Source of the DNA: Corythucha ciliata
Lineage: Eukaryota; Arthropoda; Insecta; Hemiptera; Tingidae
Length of the DNA: 64,000 nt
Assembly: GCA_038030265.1 (NCBI GenBank)
Contig: CM075941.1
Coordinates: 4,712,001-4,776,000, forward strand
Direction: 5' to 3'
The translations under genes and the position numbers were made by a program. Below, in pieces: positions 54,681 through 64,000 of this stretch. Position 1 is the first letter of the stretch. Each line of letters opens with the position of its first letter. The notes beneath the pieces are model-generated. The model saw only the letters and a list, made by a program, of their open reading frames with translations. It had not been told where the DNA came from and searched no databases.

Positions 54681-56429
54681 TTCGCGGATGACGTATGCAT
54701 TTACACATCTCAGAAGTCGATTGAGTCGTGTATTGAGGTTCTAAATAATGGTGTTCACTTATTTATGGATTGGGCTGCCAGTAACGATCAGACGATTTCT
54801 CCAGTGAAATCAGTAGTCTGCCCTTTCTCAAAACAAAGAATCCTGCCTATTGGAAGAGAAATTAATTTGGGGGGTATGGCGTTGAGCGTTGCACACACAG
54901 TAAAATTCTTGGGCATCGTCCTGGATCGAAAACTACTATGGAGATCACACATTGATTCCCTACTTATTAAAGGGGAACGGTTATTCAATATTCTGAGATG
55001 CTTTGCTGCCAATAAGTGGAGCGCTGACCCGTCCACTGCTTTGCTTTTTTATCGAGCTTGCATACGCAACACCTTGTATTTTGGAAGCATCTTCTATGGC
55101 GCTGCGAGTAACTGCCACCTCCGGAGGCTTGACATTTTCCAAAACAAGTGTATCAGACGATGCTTGGGTTGTCTTCCATCCACACCAATAAATGCCATGC
55201 AGGTGAAAGCATGTGAACCACCCTTAAATATTCGCCGGGAAAGGTTAGCCACGAACCATGTAATAAATCTTTATTCTCATTGTAGCTCTCTTTACAAGAA
55301 AATACACTCAGTAAATATCAAAGTTCTGACTAAGCGTTTTTGGCAAAAATTGAAATCTCCTCCTTTGATTGATGCGTACTTGAGAGCAGTTCAAGATATC
55401 CGTAGCATACACACCTCGGATAAACATCCTTTCTCCAGTATAAGCTTCGACTCTATGAAACTCAAAAAACGAATACTTAATCTCCGGGATTATTCAACCT
55501 TCCCAAAAGCTTACGCCGACTCGGTATTTCAATCAGACATAGTCAACATACACGAAAAACTTTATCTAATATTTACCGATGGTTCCAAAATAAATGGTGA
55601 AGTAGGATGTGCAATTTATGACCCGAAGGGCAACACAAGTGAAATGTATAAACTGCCCCCCAAATTTTCCGTTTTTTCAGCTGAACTTTACGCCTTGTTC
55701 AAAGCGCTAGAATACATAAAAAATAACATTAATCTTGCTGAAAACGTATGCATTCGGTCTGATTCGTCTAGTGCTATTCATAGCCTGGAAGGACTAGACA
55801 AAACTTCAAATTCGAACTATGTAGTTGCAAATATCTTGGACAAGCTAGGCAAAATTGAGTTATCCTGTGGTATTAAGATATATTTCGGATGGGTAAAGGG
55901 CCACTGTGGTATAAATGGGAATGAAATCGTAGATTCCTTGGCTAAAGCAGCAGCATCTAATGGAAGTGAAGTAAATGTTAATCTACCAATATCAGATGCA
56001 AAATGCTACCACAAATCACGTTTCCGGGAAGTATGGCAGAACTCGTTGCTGGTGGTGACATCAGGAGCATTTTATTTCAAGATCAATCCTTCTATTAGGC
56101 AGTTCCCATGGTTTACAGATATGAACCTAACCAAAGCTGAGTGTTCAGTCATTACTCGTTTACGCACCAACCATGGTCTGTGTGGTGCTTACCTACATAG
56201 GATCGGACAGAGGGAGCATCCCAATTGCGTTGTTTGCGGCGATGAAGAGGACTTATGCCTCCTAGTAATGTTGTGCAATAAATATTCAAGCCAAAGAAAT
56301 AAATTATTCATGAACCTCTCAAAAGTAATTCCGCAACCGGTAAATTATGAATCTCTGATTGGCAGTTCCACCCTCACAGTTTATAAAAAAATTCTAGACT
56401 TCCTCAAAGAATGTGGCATGAGAATTTAA
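54681..56429 (+). CDS. Non-LTR retrotransposon pol, 5'-truncated: RT end plus RNase H
   Basis: The open frame runs 583 codons from FADDVCIY, the RT catalytic box, at 54681 (first ATG 54765). Numbering from that ATG, the thumb region follows (FLGIVLD, CLPSTPINAMQVKACEPPL at about 137-154), then an RNase H domain with its acidic residues in place: D272 (TDGSK), E307 (SAELYAL), D333 (SDSSS), D390 (NEIVDSLAK), plus GHCG at 379-382. A C-terminal CxxC (CVVCG, 488-491) lacks the usual His of the CCHC finger. Everything before the FADD box is missing, so it cannot mobilise itself. RNase H is typical of the I/R1/Loa side of LINEs. The open frame means recent insertion. Confidence 0.88.
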   Translation, partial: FADDVCIYTSQKSIESCIEVLNNGVHLFMDWAASNDQTISPVKSVVCPFSKQRILPIGREINLGGMALSVAHTVKFLGIVLDRKLLWRSHIDSLLIKGERLFNILRCFAANKWSADPSTALLFYRACIRNTLYFGSIFYGAASNCHLRRLDIFQNKCIRRCLGCLPSTPINAMQVKACEPPLNIRRERLATNHVINLYSHCSSLYKKIHSVNIKVLTKRFWQKLKSPPLIDAYLRAVQDIRSIHTSDKHPFSSISFDSMKLKKRILNLRDYSTFPKAYADSVFQSDIVNIHEKLYLIFTDGSKINGEVGCAIYDPKGNTSEMYKLPPKFSVFSAELYALFKALEYIKNNINLAENVCIRSDSSSAIHSLEGLDKTSNSNYVVANILDKLGKIELSCGIKIYFGWVKGHCGINGNEIVDSLAKAAASNGSEVNVNLPISDAKCYHKSRFREVWQNSLLVVTSGAFYFKINPSIRQFPWFTDMNLTKAECSVITRLRTNHGLCGAYLHRIGQREHPNCVVCGDEEDLCLLVMLCNKYSSQRNKLFMNLSKVIPQPVNYESLIGSSTLTVYKKILDFLKECGMRI

Positions 56430-56502
56430 CCAGCTGCGTGATATGATGCTGTGTGACGTTGTAGAAGTATTGAGCTAATATACATCCGTCTAAAGCCCAC
56501 AA

Positions 56503-56521
56503 AGAAAAAAAAAAAAAAAAA
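56503..56521 (+). other. Poly(A) tail of the truncated LINE
   Basis: AAAGAAAAAAAAAAAAAAAAA follows a 74-bp 3' untranslated part after the pol stop, marking the element 3' end. Confidence 0.75.
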
Positions 56522-56802
56522 TGAACAGGTCAATTTCCAGGTCATCTGGTTAGTTGAACGACGTTAGTTGAACTCGATTTCACGGTGGTGAAAACCATTT
56601 CTTCTGACTGCCGTTTATAACTAAAATTCAGTTCTAACTTCCGTCAATTGATCTCAGATTTGTGCATTCAGTGGTAGAGACTTCTCTTGGGACAAATTTT
56701 TGAATGTTGTTGTCTCCCAGCGAATAATAGTAGGTATTTATTATTAAAACAAAAGCTTTTCGCTTTTTGGAGGCATCCTCAGTGTTTTTGTTCATAAACA
56801 CA

Positions 56803-56905
56803 AAAAAATTTCGCCCCGACAGCTGGCGGTGGGAAAGAGTGCATTTCATTCCGTATACGGATACTCTAAGCCGTCCCAGAAGTAATAATTTTGAGACCAT
56901 AATTC
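56803..56905 (-). repeat. Dispersed ~100-bp repeat Y, copy 2
   Basis: Matches 48230-48331 (GACAGCTGGCGGTGGGAAAG through AAGCCGTCCCAGAAGTAATA) in the same orientation. Confidence 0.75.
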
Positions 56906-57099
56906 GATTCATTAAGCCGAACTTCTTCCTCTATTTTCACCACCCTCTTTCAAAAATGTCGAAAAGTTTCGTTAGTTTTCCAAGGGCTTTGTTATATTAA
57001 ATTTTTGTGCCGTATTTTATAATACCTAAACGTGTGAATTTAAGCGATCTTTTTGAAATTTGATCACCCATTTCACCCCCCTCCCCCATCAAAGTTTTC

Positions 57100-57612
57100 G
57101 ATAAATCTCAATGGAACCCAGGGCTTTCGGACGCTAAGATGAACTAGTGAAGTTCAACGCCATTTTTACACTTCCACACCGGGAGGACCACCCCCACCAC
57201 TTTGACTTTTTCGAAAAATTAAAATGGGAATCAAAGGCTACTCTAACATGGAGTATTCGCACTGAATATGATGCATCTAGAATCAACTGGTGAATTGTAG
57301 TGATTTTTTGACTATTTCAAACCCTATTCCCCCCCCCCCCTGTCCAGTATGACCGATTTGGCCCAAATGCAATACCGACCGGGGTCTTATGACTTCTGAT
57401 TTTTGTGCCAAAGCGCGTTCCGCTAAATTAATTTCTTCGAGAGTTATCGTGCTAACAAGAAACGGTCATAAGCTTATATATACAATGAATCCTGGAGACC
57501 ACTGAATTCGTGTTCTAGAGGTTATGAAACGTGGAAAAAACATGACATGACCCATGTTTGCCACCATCACGACGAGACCAATAGTGCATTTTCAGAATGA
57601 AATGCACTAAAA
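57100..57612 (+). repeat. Dispersed repeat X, copy in the palindrome centre
   Basis: 57335-57612 (ACCGATTTGGCCCAAATGC through AAATGCACTAAAA) matches 59374-59660 in direct orientation and the left-arm inner end in inverse orientation. Similarity extends back to about 57100 with more differences (AAAATGGGAATCAAA, GGTGAATTGTAGTGATTTTT). So the inner ends of the palindrome arms are themselves repeat X. Confidence 0.8.
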
Positions 57613-58114
57613 AAAGTGAAGAAGAAGAAGAAGAAAAAAACCAAAATGAATTGCACTAAAATGCCTACTTCAGGACATGGGAGAGAGGAGAAAAACACCA
57701 AACACATTCATATTGTCTCATTCCTTTTATTTCATCTATGCGAAACAAAACAGCCGCGGCTGCGGCAGCGATTTCCCTTATTCCTAAACGCTGAAGTAAG
57801 GCACAAACGACGGGTTCTCAGAACTGCAATCGTTGCACGTCTTCCCTTTCGGGAACGGTCCGTGACCCTACTCGACCTACTGAAATGCTTTTTTGGGGTG
57901 GAATTCTCTCGTTCCCGTATCCACCTTGCTTGCCGCACGTCACGACTACACACCCCATCGTCCGAAGCCACTAACAATCTTCTTCCACGCCTCGAAAGAG
58001 GAACAAGCAGGCATTTCCCGAAACCGACGTGGCTCATACTCATCATCCTCGAAGCCGTCCAAAGCCAGTTCAACGAGTCGACGCCCACTTGAAAACATTT
58101 CCTTCGAACACCAA
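57613..58114. other. Unassigned, moderately GC-rich stretch
   Basis: Open frames exist on both strands (158 codons plus, 118 codons minus). The minus frame near 57990-58100 has a LALDGFEDDEYEPRRF segment that looks protein-like, but I cannot match it to a family. The neighbouring PIF-type MITE is suggestive of a Harbinger fragment, not proof. Confidence 0.3.
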
Positions 58115-58439
58115 GGGCCGTATTCAGAAAACCAAACCACCTTTACGGAGCAAGGAGTTGAAAAATTTGATGGTTTATAAAAATGTGTCATCTATTTTGA
58201 AGCGCTTAAAGGAGGCGTAAGGCCCCTCTCACACTGGGAGAAAAAAGACGCAGACGCGCGCGTCAGCGTCCGATCCTTGCAGCCAGTAAAAACACATAAA
58301 ACTCTATGGGGCCTTTCACATTGAACGCGTTCGCAAGAGTCGTCTCTCCCCTGAAAAAAAGACGTTGACTCGCACGTCGGCGTCTTTTTTCTCCTCGTGT
58401 GAAAAGGCCCTAAAGGTTAAGGTTGGCTTCTGAATACGG
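58115..58439. mobile_element. MITE with GGGCCGTATTCAGAA ends, host of a nested MITE, cut by the gap
   Basis: The left end GGGCCGTATTCAGAAAACC is the near-inverse of GGTTGGCTTCTGAATACGG at 58421-58439, where the N gap begins. Inside lies the PIF-type MITE 58221-58410. Confidence 0.7.
58221..58410. mobile_element. PIF/Harbinger-type MITE (190 bp), TSD TAA
   Basis: Ends GGCCCCTCTCACACTGGGAG and, reverse-complemented, GGGCCTTTTCACACGAGGAG, each followed inward by AAAAAAGACGC. TAA flanks both sides (58218-58220, 58411-58413), the 3-bp target of the PIF/Harbinger superfamily. Confidence 0.8.
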
Positions 58440-58939
58440 NNNNNNNNNNNNNNNNNNNNNNNNNNNNNNNNNNNNNNNNNNNNNNNNNNNNNNNNNNNNN
58501 NNNNNNNNNNNNNNNNNNNNNNNNNNNNNNNNNNNNNNNNNNNNNNNNNNNNNNNNNNNNNNNNNNNNNNNNNNNNNNNNNNNNNNNNNNNNNNNNNNNN
58601 NNNNNNNNNNNNNNNNNNNNNNNNNNNNNNNNNNNNNNNNNNNNNNNNNNNNNNNNNNNNNNNNNNNNNNNNNNNNNNNNNNNNNNNNNNNNNNNNNNNN
58701 NNNNNNNNNNNNNNNNNNNNNNNNNNNNNNNNNNNNNNNNNNNNNNNNNNNNNNNNNNNNNNNNNNNNNNNNNNNNNNNNNNNNNNNNNNNNNNNNNNNN
58801 NNNNNNNNNNNNNNNNNNNNNNNNNNNNNNNNNNNNNNNNNNNNNNNNNNNNNNNNNNNNNNNNNNNNNNNNNNNNNNNNNNNNNNNNNNNNNNNNNNNN
58901 NNNNNNNNNNNNNNNNNNNNNNNNNNNNNNNNNNNNNNN
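58440..58939. other. Assembly gap, 500 N
   Basis: Exactly 500 unknown bases inside the centre of the large palindrome, beginning at the terminal repeat of a MITE. The real distance between the palindrome arms is therefore uncertain. Confidence 0.99.
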
Positions 58940-59130
58940 TCATAGAGACCTGGGCTTACCAAATGTCGAAGATCTTCTATCAACTATGCCAATCTCCTAA
59001 ACAACATGCAAAGTAATGCGAATCCTTTGATTACGGAAATTCCACATGACTTGCCTCCAACCCGTCCTCACCGAAGACTTAAAAGGCGGCATCATTCAGA
59101 CCGACAATTGGAACCCTAATGTTAACAAAC
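58940..59130 (+). pseudogene. Probable Jockey-type LINE pol C-terminus
   Basis: Plus-strand frames read HRDLGLPNVEDLL just after the gap and NPLITEIPHDLPPTRPHRRLKRR about 60 bases later. A RDLGIPxVxDxI segment followed by HPNPLI and RRLKR is the usual end of Jockey-type reverse transcriptases. A stop and frame change lie between the two parts. (CAA)n follows at about 59145-59162. The upstream part is in or beyond the gap. Confidence 0.5.
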
Positions 59131-61109
59131 AAGAAGAAGAAGTAGAACAACAACAACAACAAAATTATACACTTGCACCCCAAGGGGACCACCCCCTCCC
59201 ACTTGACTTTTTCAAAAAACAAAAATAAATAAAATGGGAATCAAAAACTACTTTAACAAGAAGTATTCAAACGCTAAGATCAAGAAAATCAAGAATGTGA
59301 TGGTTCTGAATCAACCGGTGAATTGTAGTGATTTTTTGACCATTTCAACCCCTATTTTTCCCCCCTCCACCTCGACCGATTTGGCCCAAATGCAATACCG
59401 ACCGGAGTCTTATGACTAATTATTTTTGTGCCAAAGCGCGTTCCGCTAAACTAATTTCTTCGAGAGTTATCGAGCTAACAAGAAAACGGCCATAATATTA
59501 TAAATAAACCAATAAATCTATATATATATATGAATTCCGGAGACCACTGAATTCGTGTTCTAGAGATCCTGAAACATGAAAAAAACATGCCATGACCCAT
59601 GTTTGCCATCATCACGACGAGACCAATAGTGCATTTTGACATAAATGAAATGCACTAAAAAATGCTCGGAACCAAAGCATTTTCGGCTATGCGTCTACAT
59701 GACGTTTTTGTGCGTCCAGGTACGCACTATCACCAGTGCAAGTTTCTAACATTCCTCCTGAATCACCCTGTATTCATATAAATGTATATCGGGCCGATAT
59801 TTTCCCAGTGCGCCGGGCCGGTCAAATCTGTGTATCCGCCCCTGATGGCTATATGAGTGCATGAGTCGAAGGAAGAACGTGAAATTTCCCGGTATAGAAG
59901 TTCAATGTGGGATTTTAATGTTATTTAAACCACGTTTTAAAGAGCATGCAACACAAATACGGACACAATTCGTATAGGTAGAACATTAAAGTGCATCACA
60001 AATAAGTCAAAGTAATACAGCGATGTGGGTGGGGGGGGGTGTATGAAAACCACCTGATTGACAAGCTAGACCATTGTTTCATAAAAAGAAAGAGTTCATC
60101 AGATGGTGGAACCCTTCCCAAGAGAAATTCCTAGATCCGCCACTGAACGTAGCCTAGCCTTAGTTTTAATTTGTTTGGAACCATTCATCATTATAACGCT
60201 TGATTAATGGCTACATCCCGAGTTGTTGAAAGGGCAGAAAAAAGTGTGATTTCACTTTATAGCTTACTGTAATTGGTATAGAACTTGTTTTTAATGTAAA
60301 AAAATTTCATTGAGAAAAACTATATGAACAAACTATTCTTAAATGGAAACTCATAACAGAATTGAATCCTTAAGTTGGAAATATGTAATTTTTGCAGTTC
60401 CTTTTGCGTTCAAAAAGTGAACACTTTTTTTTTCTTTCTTTAACAGGCAGACTCCAAAAGCGGAATTTCATCCTTTTCGTACAGCTTACGAACCGCGCTT
60501 TCTTCGTAAACTTGAACTACTGCAGAACGAGGCTATTTTTATTGTTACCCGAGATTAAACCATTATAGTCCTCCCATCGCCAACATTCACGCTTGATTCA
60601 GACACCGGTATAATCTCTTATTTCAATCTTTAAAACTACGAGGGCGAAACGTAATTCACAGGTTTTGGGTGGGTGCATTAGGGGAGGGGAGAGAAACTGA
60701 GACACAAAAATTAAAAGAAAAAAAAAAGATTACTATCATAAGCTTATTTGTACCCCTCTCGCCTCAATTAACATATTAAGCTGGAAGCAAAAATTTCATT
60801 CTGGTCGCGTCATAAACTACCTCCAACCAAGTTTTTTATTTTATTTTTTCTTTAAAGCATTCCGAAATTCCTTGGTGAGCGTTGCGCTTTTTCGGGTCGG
60901 CCTCAGACTCAAGACGCTATTATAAAACAACGATAAGTCAAGACATGTAAATCTCCATTGCTTAACACAAAGAAATTTGGTTTTCTTTCATTTTTCTTTT
61001 CCGCCAGGTTAAAAAGAGCCCACTTGGTCCTATAAAACATTACTCATCGCAACCATTCGAGTGATGTATTTTTCCCATACCATCTTAAACACGTTTATTA
61101 TAGTAGTAG

Positions 61110-61306
61110 GTGTTTCAAGTAATGCTCTTGCCACCTACGCGAGGACAACAGCCCATTCTTCAAAATCTCTCGTTTCTATCTATCACCTGTTTTTTCAAGG
61201 GAAATGAACGAGCTCAACTTTTTGTGACCCCTCTTCTGGTACACGAAGCCCGTAACTTATGCGATTTACTCGCTCCTTCGATTGGAAAAATTGACTCCGC
61301 CTGGAG
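61110..61306 (+). CDS. Candidate internal exon of an unrecognised host gene (right-arm copy)
   Basis: AG at 61108-61109, then a frame in phase 0 from GTG TTT CAA to TGG AG at 61306, followed by donor GTGAGG: 197 bases. The pyrimidine tract before the acceptor is weak, so the left limit is less sure than the right. The peptide is identical to that of the mirror copy at 52729-52925. No domain is recognised. The two exons face outward in opposite directions, so at most one can belong to an intact gene. Confidence 0.45.
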
Positions 61307-62754
61307 GTGAGGAGAACCAACTTTGTAATATTTTTGTCAGTTGAAAAAGTCGGTGCTGTATTCACGACGCAATTTTATTCGTCAGCTATTTTATAAGCGT
61401 AAATTAGCGTCACCTTTTAGCGCTATTAATCAAGATTATGCATCCGATGAATTCCATAGATTGATAATGGACCTCATTCTCTCTCTCTAAATAAAGCATC
61501 GCAGGCTTGGAAAGGAGTTATTTATGTAGTCCGGATGTGTTTACTGAGTCGAGGTGGACATCAGGAGCGTTGTACCTATACATGCGCATGTATGAAAGCA
61601 AAATAAATCCGGCCGAGTGAAATATTCGGAAAAAAATTCCAGGAATTCTCCCCCCTCCCCTCTCACGCACCAAATGCATCTCTCTCTTTAGGAACGACGT
61701 GAAAAAGTAAGGGCTCGCTGCATTATTTATGGTTCAGAAGATTAATAATAAAGAAACAAAATCATTTACACAAATCATACTTGCAGTTTCAGCTTTTTTC
61801 TTGTAAAAAAAAAAAAATGTGTATATATATAATATATCCCCCGAGCTGCAGCAGAAGCAATAATGATTCCTTTTTAAGAAATTAAACTCCCCTTCGTCTT
61901 AAACTCATGTATAAAATTAACATAAGCAATTACAATAACGTGATTCCACACTCAGGCAGGACTTCTCTGAAACACACAAGGTAAAAAAAAGGAAAAAAAT
62001 AAAGACGAAGAAGAAGGATGAAAAAAAACACCAAGAAAGCTTTTTGTACCGTATGTGATTCGAACTTAAATGGTTTACTTTGTACTGTGACATGACAGTG
62101 CGCTTCGTTTGGCGGAGCCATTATTTAAAAACCGATTGGAATACAAATTGTTAATTAAACGGCGTTTAGCTCTTCTCTTTTTCCCTTTTTTTTTTTCATT
62201 GCTGAAATATTTGTTTATTGCAATCCTGAAGAGGTGATTAGAGAAAAAAGTAAACTATTTAAAACTACTTTTTTTTTATGTACTGAACATTTTAGGGCAC
62301 GGATAATTAAACTTGCGAGTAGTTGTAAGTAATGAAAAGTGGTTATCCTATTTGGTTTATTGTTGAGAGAAATTAATACAATAAGAAGGGCTCGAAAGAG
62401 TTCAGCCTGGTTTATTTTACTATACGCTCGTGTTAGATTTGAGTGGCCCAGATTCTTTTGCTCGTCTATAGGTACAATAGGTGGTTATTAGTGTGACCCC
62501 CTTAAATGAAAAAAAAAAAAAAAAGTGAACGACTCATTTTTTTCATGTACTTAAAAACTCTTCCGGGGAGGGTGATAAACGCAGTAAGAACTTAACGATT
62601 TTTCTCATTTGAAAAGGGAAAGTCTTGAGGCGTTTGGAACGTGTGCATGTTGTGCTTCGGCTTGTAAATAGCCCGGGTAGGTCAGGGCTCTCAGTCACCT
62701 TCATTCTCTCGGCAGTCCTCGCGTAACAAATCCCTCGTTAAATTTATAAAATTA
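61307..62754. other. Right-arm stretch without recognised genes
   Basis: Single-copy-looking AT-rich DNA duplicated in the left arm (about 51271-52728). It contains TATATATAATATATCCCC near 61822 and several homopolymers, where most of the arm-to-arm length differences lie. Confidence 0.4.
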
Positions 62755-63215
62755 ATGCCACGTTCTGTGTCGTTTCATTTCAACGTCATTCTAAATGAGA
62801 TAGAGAGGACGAAAAAGACAGAGAGTGAACCTGTTATTTTTTTTTTTTCTTTTCTTTTCTTCCAAGAACGTGCAGAGATTAAAATCAATCGAGCAAACTA
62901 TTGTCATGATTCTTATCCTTCTCTCTCACCCTCGCTCAAAAATCTCTCTCACACACTCTCCCCACGAACGGTTGGCACAGATCGAGACTCCACCAAAATC
63001 GACGTGTTTCGTTTTGAAATACCGAACGCGTTTATACGCTCTGTATTTCTGAACAGGGAGTGCAAAACTAAAAAAAAACGCACGCTTCCGATCCGACACC
63101 GATCATGCATGTCGGATCGGAGACTGTGGAAACTGTTGGAGATCACTCGCATCATGTTTACTTTGGGAAAACATGTGTGTATTTTTATAATTGTTTTTGT
63201 CATTCGCGTTCCCTT

Positions 63216-63280
63216 TGTTTAACAAAAATAAAAATTAAAACTCTTCTCATTCCATCACTGTCACTTCTCCTAACACAATA
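63216..63280 (+). repeat. Probable truncated copia 5' LTR end
   Basis: Only about 65 bp (TGTTTAACAAAAA to CTCCTAACACAATA) lie between the palindrome edge and the primer site. A copia LTR is normally several times longer, so the LTR appears cut at the palindrome boundary. Confidence 0.45.
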
Positions 63281-63293
63281 GGTTATGGGCTCC
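63281..63293 (+). promoter_or_regulatory. Copia-type primer-binding site
   Basis: GGTTATGGGCTCC resembles the GGTTATGGGCCCAG primer site of Drosophila copia, which pairs with an internal part of initiator Met tRNA. It directly precedes the gag relic. Confidence 0.65.
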
Positions 63294-64000
63294 AACACTG
63301 GCACAACTTGTCGAATAGAGACGCTCCGGAGCGACAACTACGACACATGCAAGATCCATGCCGAAGCGCTTCTGAGGAAGGCCGGCACATGGAATTTTGT
63401 TAGTGGCAAAAGCCGGAAATCCCTGGTCGAGACCTGGAAAAATGGATCGACGATGACATGGATGCGAAATCAGACCTTCTGCTGGTCATAATCACCTTCA
63501 GAACTGAAACAAGAGAAAAATTGTAACTCGTCAAAAGAAGTTTGGGACACATTCCAACGAACTTATCAAAAGCTCTGGACCAGCCAGAATGGCCACGCTA
63601 CTTAAAAAAACTTGTCGTACAAAAAATTCAAGAAGGCGACAACATTCGTGACCATCTCAACTCTTTTTTCGATACTGTCGACAAACTATTAGAAATGGAT
63701 ATTAAAATAAACGACAATCTCTTAGCCATCATGATGCTGTATTCACTTCCTGCAAGCTTCGAGAACTTCCGAATCGCCATCGAAACCGGAGACAAATTGC
63801 CCTCGCCCCAAGAACTCCGAATTAAAATTCTAGAAGAAACTCAGGCTCGTTGTCGAAACGACTTACAAGGCACCGAAACTACAGAAAAAGCATTTATTAG
63901 CCGTAAAAACTATCGAGAAACAAGCATTTCGAGTCCATTGCCCCATCCATTGTCCAATGCTCAATCTGTCATAAACTCGGACATTTATTAGATGGATATA
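63285..64000 (+). pseudogene. Ty1/copia gag, frameshifted, runs off the window
   Basis: The start ATG overlaps the primer site. Frames in order give IETLRSDNYDTCKIHAEALL, then DMDAKSDLLLVI, EVWDTFQRTYQKLW, VQKIQEGDNIRDHLNSFFDT and LPASFENFRIAIE. This is the usual order in copia Gag: the LxGxNYxxWK start (here NYDTCK, with Trp replaced by Cys), then VWDxLxxxY, HLxxFxxxxxxL and LPxSFxxFxxAIE. Frame changes near 63440 and between about 63580 and 63610, and a stop near 63523, disable it. The zinc knuckle and pol would lie beyond the window. Confidence 0.82.

Larger units (their letters stand above)
59372..63213 (-). repeat. Large inverted duplication, right arm (3.84 kb)
   Basis: Reverse complement of 50811-54669. 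The outer edge is GAACGCGAATGAC (63201-63213 on the minus strand), after which the flanks differ: a foldback on the left and copia sequence on the right. The inner edge is TCGACCGAT at 59372-59380. Confidence 0.92.

Noticed and set aside
58410..59016. Open frames of about 177-197 codons across the second N run
   Set aside because: Same artefact. Only the short LINE-like segment after the gap has recognisable coding content.
1..64000. CRISPR array or bacterial-type genes
   Set aside because: The ~30-bp arrays have no unique spacers of fixed length between identical repeats, units are highly degenerate, and the surrounding features are eukaryotic.

Overview
The window reads as AT-rich, repeat-dense eukaryotic nuclear DNA, most likely from an arthropod and perhaps a hemipteran. 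The taxon is an inference from the mobile-element spectrum: hAT elements, PIF/Harbinger MITEs, Tnp2-type and Mutator-like transposases, Ty3/gypsy, copia with a copia-style primer site, and non-LTR elements with ORF1 zinc knuckles. No complete host gene is visible. There are no operons, ribosome-binding sites, CRISPR arrays or rRNA. Two runs of exactly 500 N (24477-24976, 58440-58939) are assembly gaps of nominal size.

Layout. 1-3061: a gypsy pol relic, a small retroposon carrying a tRNA-like gene inside a hairpin, and a 1.5-kb hAT element with an 8-bp target duplication. 3325-7090: a tandem duplication carrying a Mutator-like transposase relic and an array of ~138-bp modules, ending in a foldback element. 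7195-15103: minisatellite-bodied hAT sequence, a hAT nested inside a foldback, a 1.4-kb foldback with CAGGGTGTAACGG ends, and smaller hairpins. 15115-22938: a ~4.25-kb tandem duplication containing a candidate 3'-terminal host exon twice. 22400-31925: CGGTTA-rich elements, a Harbinger transposase relic, and a Tnp2-type transposase relic split by a 136-bp MITE. 31925-44990: several kb of ~30-bp degenerate minisatellites carried by hAT-like elements, including a 2,525-bp element with a clean 8-bp target duplication. 35238-38612 looks mostly single-copy.

45120-49598: an internally deleted Ty3/gypsy element on the minus strand, a non-LTR ORF1 and a cysteine-rich ORF joined head-on. 50811-63213: a near-identical inverted duplication (arms ~3.85 kb, centre ~4.7 kb), each arm holding one candidate host exon and the centre holding a 5'-truncated non-LTR element with an intact RNase H reading frame. 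63216-64000: the start of a copia-type element that runs off the window.

The genes do not form a pathway. What connects the region is how it was built: nested insertions with readable target duplications, foldback elements, and segmental duplications whose breakpoints fall in or beside repeats. Three observations stand out: hAT-type elements whose bodies are minisatellites, the tRNA-in-a-hairpin retroposon, and the large palindrome with a 14-bp snap-back at its inner edge.
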